The position numbers were made by a program, and so were the translations under genes. The notes beneath the pieces are model-generated. The model ran no database searches, was not told where the DNA came from, and saw nothing but the letters and a program-made list of their open reading frames with translations. A stretch of DNA of 22,850 bases from Bigelowiella natans CCMP2755 (taxonomy: Eukaryota > Cercozoa > Chlorarachniophyceae): assembly GCA_000320545.1 (NCBI GenBank), contig ADNK01000043.1:1-22850 (forward strand), in the 5' to 3' direction. Of this stretch, positions 20,370 to 22,850 are shown piece after piece. Positions within the stretch are counted from its first letter, which is position 1, and every line of letters starts with the position of its first letter.

Positions 20370-20400
<31 letters not shown>

Positions 20401-20493
20401 CTGGACATCATTTTATTACATCTGTCATCAGGAGCTTATCGGCAAGTCCCTAAACCTTCTGCCATTTGCGCCGCAAAGTGTGGTTACTGCTGT

Positions 20494-20526
<33 letters not shown>

Positions 20527-21853
20527 TTCATCTTCTTCGACTTCCGTCTGGAGCGGTCCCCAGGCTCCGGTCAGTTAGGGACACCGAGAAGGGGGAAGGG
20601 TGGGAATGATGAACGGGGTGGAGTGGGGGGGGGGGGGGAGGGGGGGGATGGCATATGGTCGAGAACAGAATTAAATGCATAGGATGAGAGGGAGAATGAG
20701 TGAGATGTAGGAAGCGACACGTGAGCGAATCAAAAGTCTGAGCAAGCACGCACGCACAATATCACACGTAGATGTCCAATTCCAGCATTTGCAAACAAAG
20801 CAGTCAGTGTTGACACATTACCGGCTTCTTTGCCTCTTGTTTTTGACCTCGTATGCGAACAGGCAATTATGGCATTTAGACGGAAGAAAGATACGCCATA
20901 CACGCAGCAGGTAGATGTGGGAGTGAAGCCGCTGCTGTTAGTAGCGATGGTGATGATAGTCTACTATTTTTCTCCTTCATCTTTCTTCTTCTTCTTCTTC
21001 TTCTTATGAACCCGGCGTCTGATGCGATGATGAATGTTAACAATTATCGTCGCCGGCACGCACACGCACATGCACACTCTTCCTTTATTAGGACACAGCG
21101 AAGTTTCTGAAAGTGCTTGTGGACTTCATTGCTAGCGAAAAACAAGGGGTGATTCATTGGCTCATTGATTGACTGATTGGCATCTTCTTCCTCGACTCGT
21201 TTGCTTCCTGTGTATAATAAATACGTTGATCTCATCCTTCTCCTCCTCAACCTCCTCCTCCTCCTGCTGCTGCTTTCTCAGAGTCCAGTTTCCAATCCGA
21301 CGAAGTTCCGATGGTGGTTCGGGCTGTTCAAGGACCAAATATTGGCGAGGGTATAAGAGTAGACGGGGGGAGGGGGGGTAGCTGAGGATGATGAAAAGGG
21401 GGAGCGGTATTAAATAAGTCGCTGCTCGCTCTTTGAGCTTGCTTCGTGGAAATCGTCGTCGTCATTATGCTTGTGCTATCTCTGTGTGACTATTTGTCCT
21501 GACGTTCATCGTCTATTTCCTAGCTCTACCCCAATATTTGCCCCGACAGCAAATCTTCCGGAAGGTCTTTTAATATCCCCCCCCCCCCCCCCCCCCCCAC
21601 TATCTTGAACCGCCTAAGCACGAACATAATACGTTAAATTTTAGATATATATATATACAGAGCGGATATAATGAGTGTATGTGGGCGCGTGTGTGTTTAC
21701 CAGCGACGTTGATTCGAGCACTACCAGCAGCACGTCACTACCGTCGTCATTGCCATCATGCCCTGGGATATTGCACGAGATCATCCTCGAGCTCCTCACC
21801 TCACACTGGCTCAATATTCCAGGTAAGTGACGACACAGTAGCAGGAAAACATC

Positions 21854-21887
<34 letters not shown>

Positions 21888-21973
21888 CGGTGACGATTCT
21901 GATGATAATGCTGCACTCGCCCTCCTTATTACGTCTTTGCGTTGAAGTGAGAGTGTGCAAACGAGGGTGGTAT

Positions 21974-22006
<33 letters not shown>

Positions 22007-22022
22007 TCTCTCTGCATATGTA

Positions 22023-22059
<37 letters not shown>

Positions 22060-22850
22060 ATATATATATAGTTCCGCTCGTTGTGGTTGGCATGGATGAA
22101 GCAAATTTGGTCTGGGAAAACGAAGCAAGACATATTGTTTAGAAACCAAAACAACAAAAGAAACTCCGATCTCACACCCCACGCACTAATTGCACACCAT
22201 AGTGAAGATGGAAACACCTTGCTTTCTCGTCCTTCGTACGCATGTGTGAGCCCGCATTCATTGGTAAAAATAGGGCATCGCTCTGGAAATCCTCCGGACT
22301 TCCTTCTACCCATCCAAGGCACGCAAGCCTTCGCTATTTGTGGTGTTGTTTGTTGCAATAGTTCTACTCTGTCGTACACCCGCACTCTCGTCTCATTTCA
22401 CTCCGATACGCGTCGCCTTCTGCTTGCCTATGCAGATGTTTCCTGCGGATTTTCGGACTGATTTGATTTGATTTGGTTTGATTTGGTTTGAATTTTCCCC
22501 GTTGCGATGGTTCTGTTTTCCCTTCCCTCCCTCATCTAGGCTGAGACTGTGTTGGACGCGAAATCGTGCGTATACACACATTTAATCAGTGTTCACTTTC
22601 GCAGATATCTTCCGCAGATATATATATATATATATATATATATGTGTACATATATTATATTGTTAATGTAATTTTGAATTTGAGTGAGTATATTTGATAT
22701 GTGTTGATGTTGCTGATGTATGCGAATTGCACTACTCACTATCCATAGGTGCGAGAAGCAGAGAGTCAATTACGGGTTGCTGTCGTCTTCGTCCTTTAAT
22801 ACACACACACACACATTTTATAGCGCTTTCAGGGGATTGGTAGGCTTGAG
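19888..22850 (+). CDS. Large multi-exon gene running off the right edge, function unknown
   Basis: Plus-strand exons: 19888-19921, 20008-20103, 20176-20206, 20432-about 20549, 20786-20910, 21092-21148, 21282-21350, 21524-21564 and 21704-21822, then uncertain segments (22072-22136 or 22270-about 22440), 22540-22569 and 22749 onward. Exons 20786 to 21822 agree exactly in length and phase. The protein looks helical and cytoplasmic: NNQRIYHTVLASRPRCLSAA, NIGELIGKSLNLLPF, LPASLPLVFDLVCEQAIMAF, DTAKFLKVLVDFIASEKQ, FRWWFGLFKDQILARLYPNI, a Ser/Thr-rich linker, and GILHEIILELLTSHWLNIP. Repeated amphipathic helices suggest an ARM/HEAT-like scaffold, but I cannot name a family. A Ser run encoded by (TCA)n at 20498-20535 lies in the fourth exon. 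The 5' end is unresolved (possibly upstream of 19300), and the link between the fourth and fifth exons uses a weak donor, so these may be two genes. Confidence 0.5.
20108..20156. repeat. (CTC)n tract in intron
   Basis: CTC repeats fill most of the 72-nt intron 20104-20175 and form its polypyrimidine tract. Confidence 0.93.
20370..20400. repeat. (GTT)n microsatellite
   Basis: About ten GTT units in the intron between proposed exons 20176-20206 and 20432 onward. Confidence 0.95.
20498..20540. repeat. (TCA)n repeat, probably encoding a Ser run
   Basis: TCA/TCT repeats are in frame with the exon that starts at 20432 and would encode about 15 consecutive serines. If the exon ends earlier at a GTG/GTT donor near 20480, the tract is intronic. 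Confidence 0.85.
20622..20648. repeat. G-rich homopolymer tract
   Basis: Runs of G (about 15, then 7) interrupted by A. Potentially G-quadruplex forming. Confidence 0.9.
21577..21599. repeat. Poly-C run of over 20
   Basis: Homopolymer C tract in intron 21565-21703 of the right-hand plus-strand gene. On the opposite strand this is a long G run. Confidence 0.95.
21853..21887. repeat. (GAT)n microsatellite
   Basis: About eleven GAT units just downstream of the strong GTAAGT donor at 21823. Confidence 0.95.
21972..22071. repeat. (TG)n and two (TA)n tracts
   Basis: A TG tract at about 21972-22004, then TA tracts at about 22024-22049 and 22050-22070. The TA pair is self-complementary. All are non-coding in the right-hand gene; the last TA tract ends in the candidate acceptor TATAG at 22067-22071. 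Confidence 0.95.
22617..22642. repeat. (TA)n microsatellite
   Basis: TA tract between proposed exons 22540-22569 and 22749 onward. Confidence 0.95.

Noticed and set aside
21641-22385. Minus-strand frames rich in poly-His, poly-Ser and Tyr-Ile repeats
   Set aside because: Translations of GAT, TG and TA microsatellites. The plus strand here has phase-consistent exons.

Overview
This window looks like nuclear DNA of an intron-rich unicellular eukaryote. No bacterial operon structure, rRNA, tRNA, CRISPR array or transposase was found. Coding sequence appears as short exons joined by GT-AG introns, mostly 45-270 nt long, and genes only become legible when the exons are spliced by eye. I rebuilt four genes end to end with consistent intron phases throughout: a TFIIS-like elongation factor (5375-7371, minus, 10 exons), a LENG1/Cir_N-type RNA-processing protein carrying two RanBP2 zinc fingers (9150-11462, minus, 11 exons), a TLDc-domain protein with a hydrophobic leader (11675-13437, plus, 8 exons) and a mitochondrial-type ferrochelatase with all four [2Fe-2S] cysteines (13939-17357, minus, 18 exons).

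Left to right: 1-79 is a possible exon running off the left edge; 630-2780 is an unrecognised 8-exon minus-strand gene; 3089-3505 is a Pro/Thr/Ser-repeat C-terminus on the minus strand; 3794-5374 is gene-poor; 5375-7371 is the TFIIS-like gene, divergent from 7795-8646, a secreted or organelle-targeted orphan. The LENG1-like gene (9150-11462) diverges from the TLDc gene (11675-13437), which converges on ferrochelatase (13939-17357). Plus-strand exon chains of unknown function follow at 17422-17925, about 18544-19002 (with an AATAAA), and 19888 to beyond the right edge.

No common pathway links these genes. The recurring arrangement is divergent pairs with short shared upstream regions (about 420, 212 and possibly 64 nt between start codons) and convergent pairs separated by roughly 500 nt. 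Microsatellites (TA, TG/CA, GA/TC, trinucleotides and poly-C/G) are very dense, and most of those that can be placed lie in introns.

Lineage is inference only. Two proteins begin with a hydrophobic leader followed by a polar stretch, which would suit a complex (secondary) plastid. The ferrochelatase is of the host mitochondrial type. A PT-repeat protein is present and introns are numerous. A chlorarachniophyte-like or similar secondary alga would fit, but a heterotrophic protist is not excluded. No previously undescribed multi-gene system was convincingly seen. The most notable items are the LENG1/zinc-finger architecture, the TFIIS-like protein with a lengthened ribbon loop and no acidic hairpin, and several unrecognised genes.
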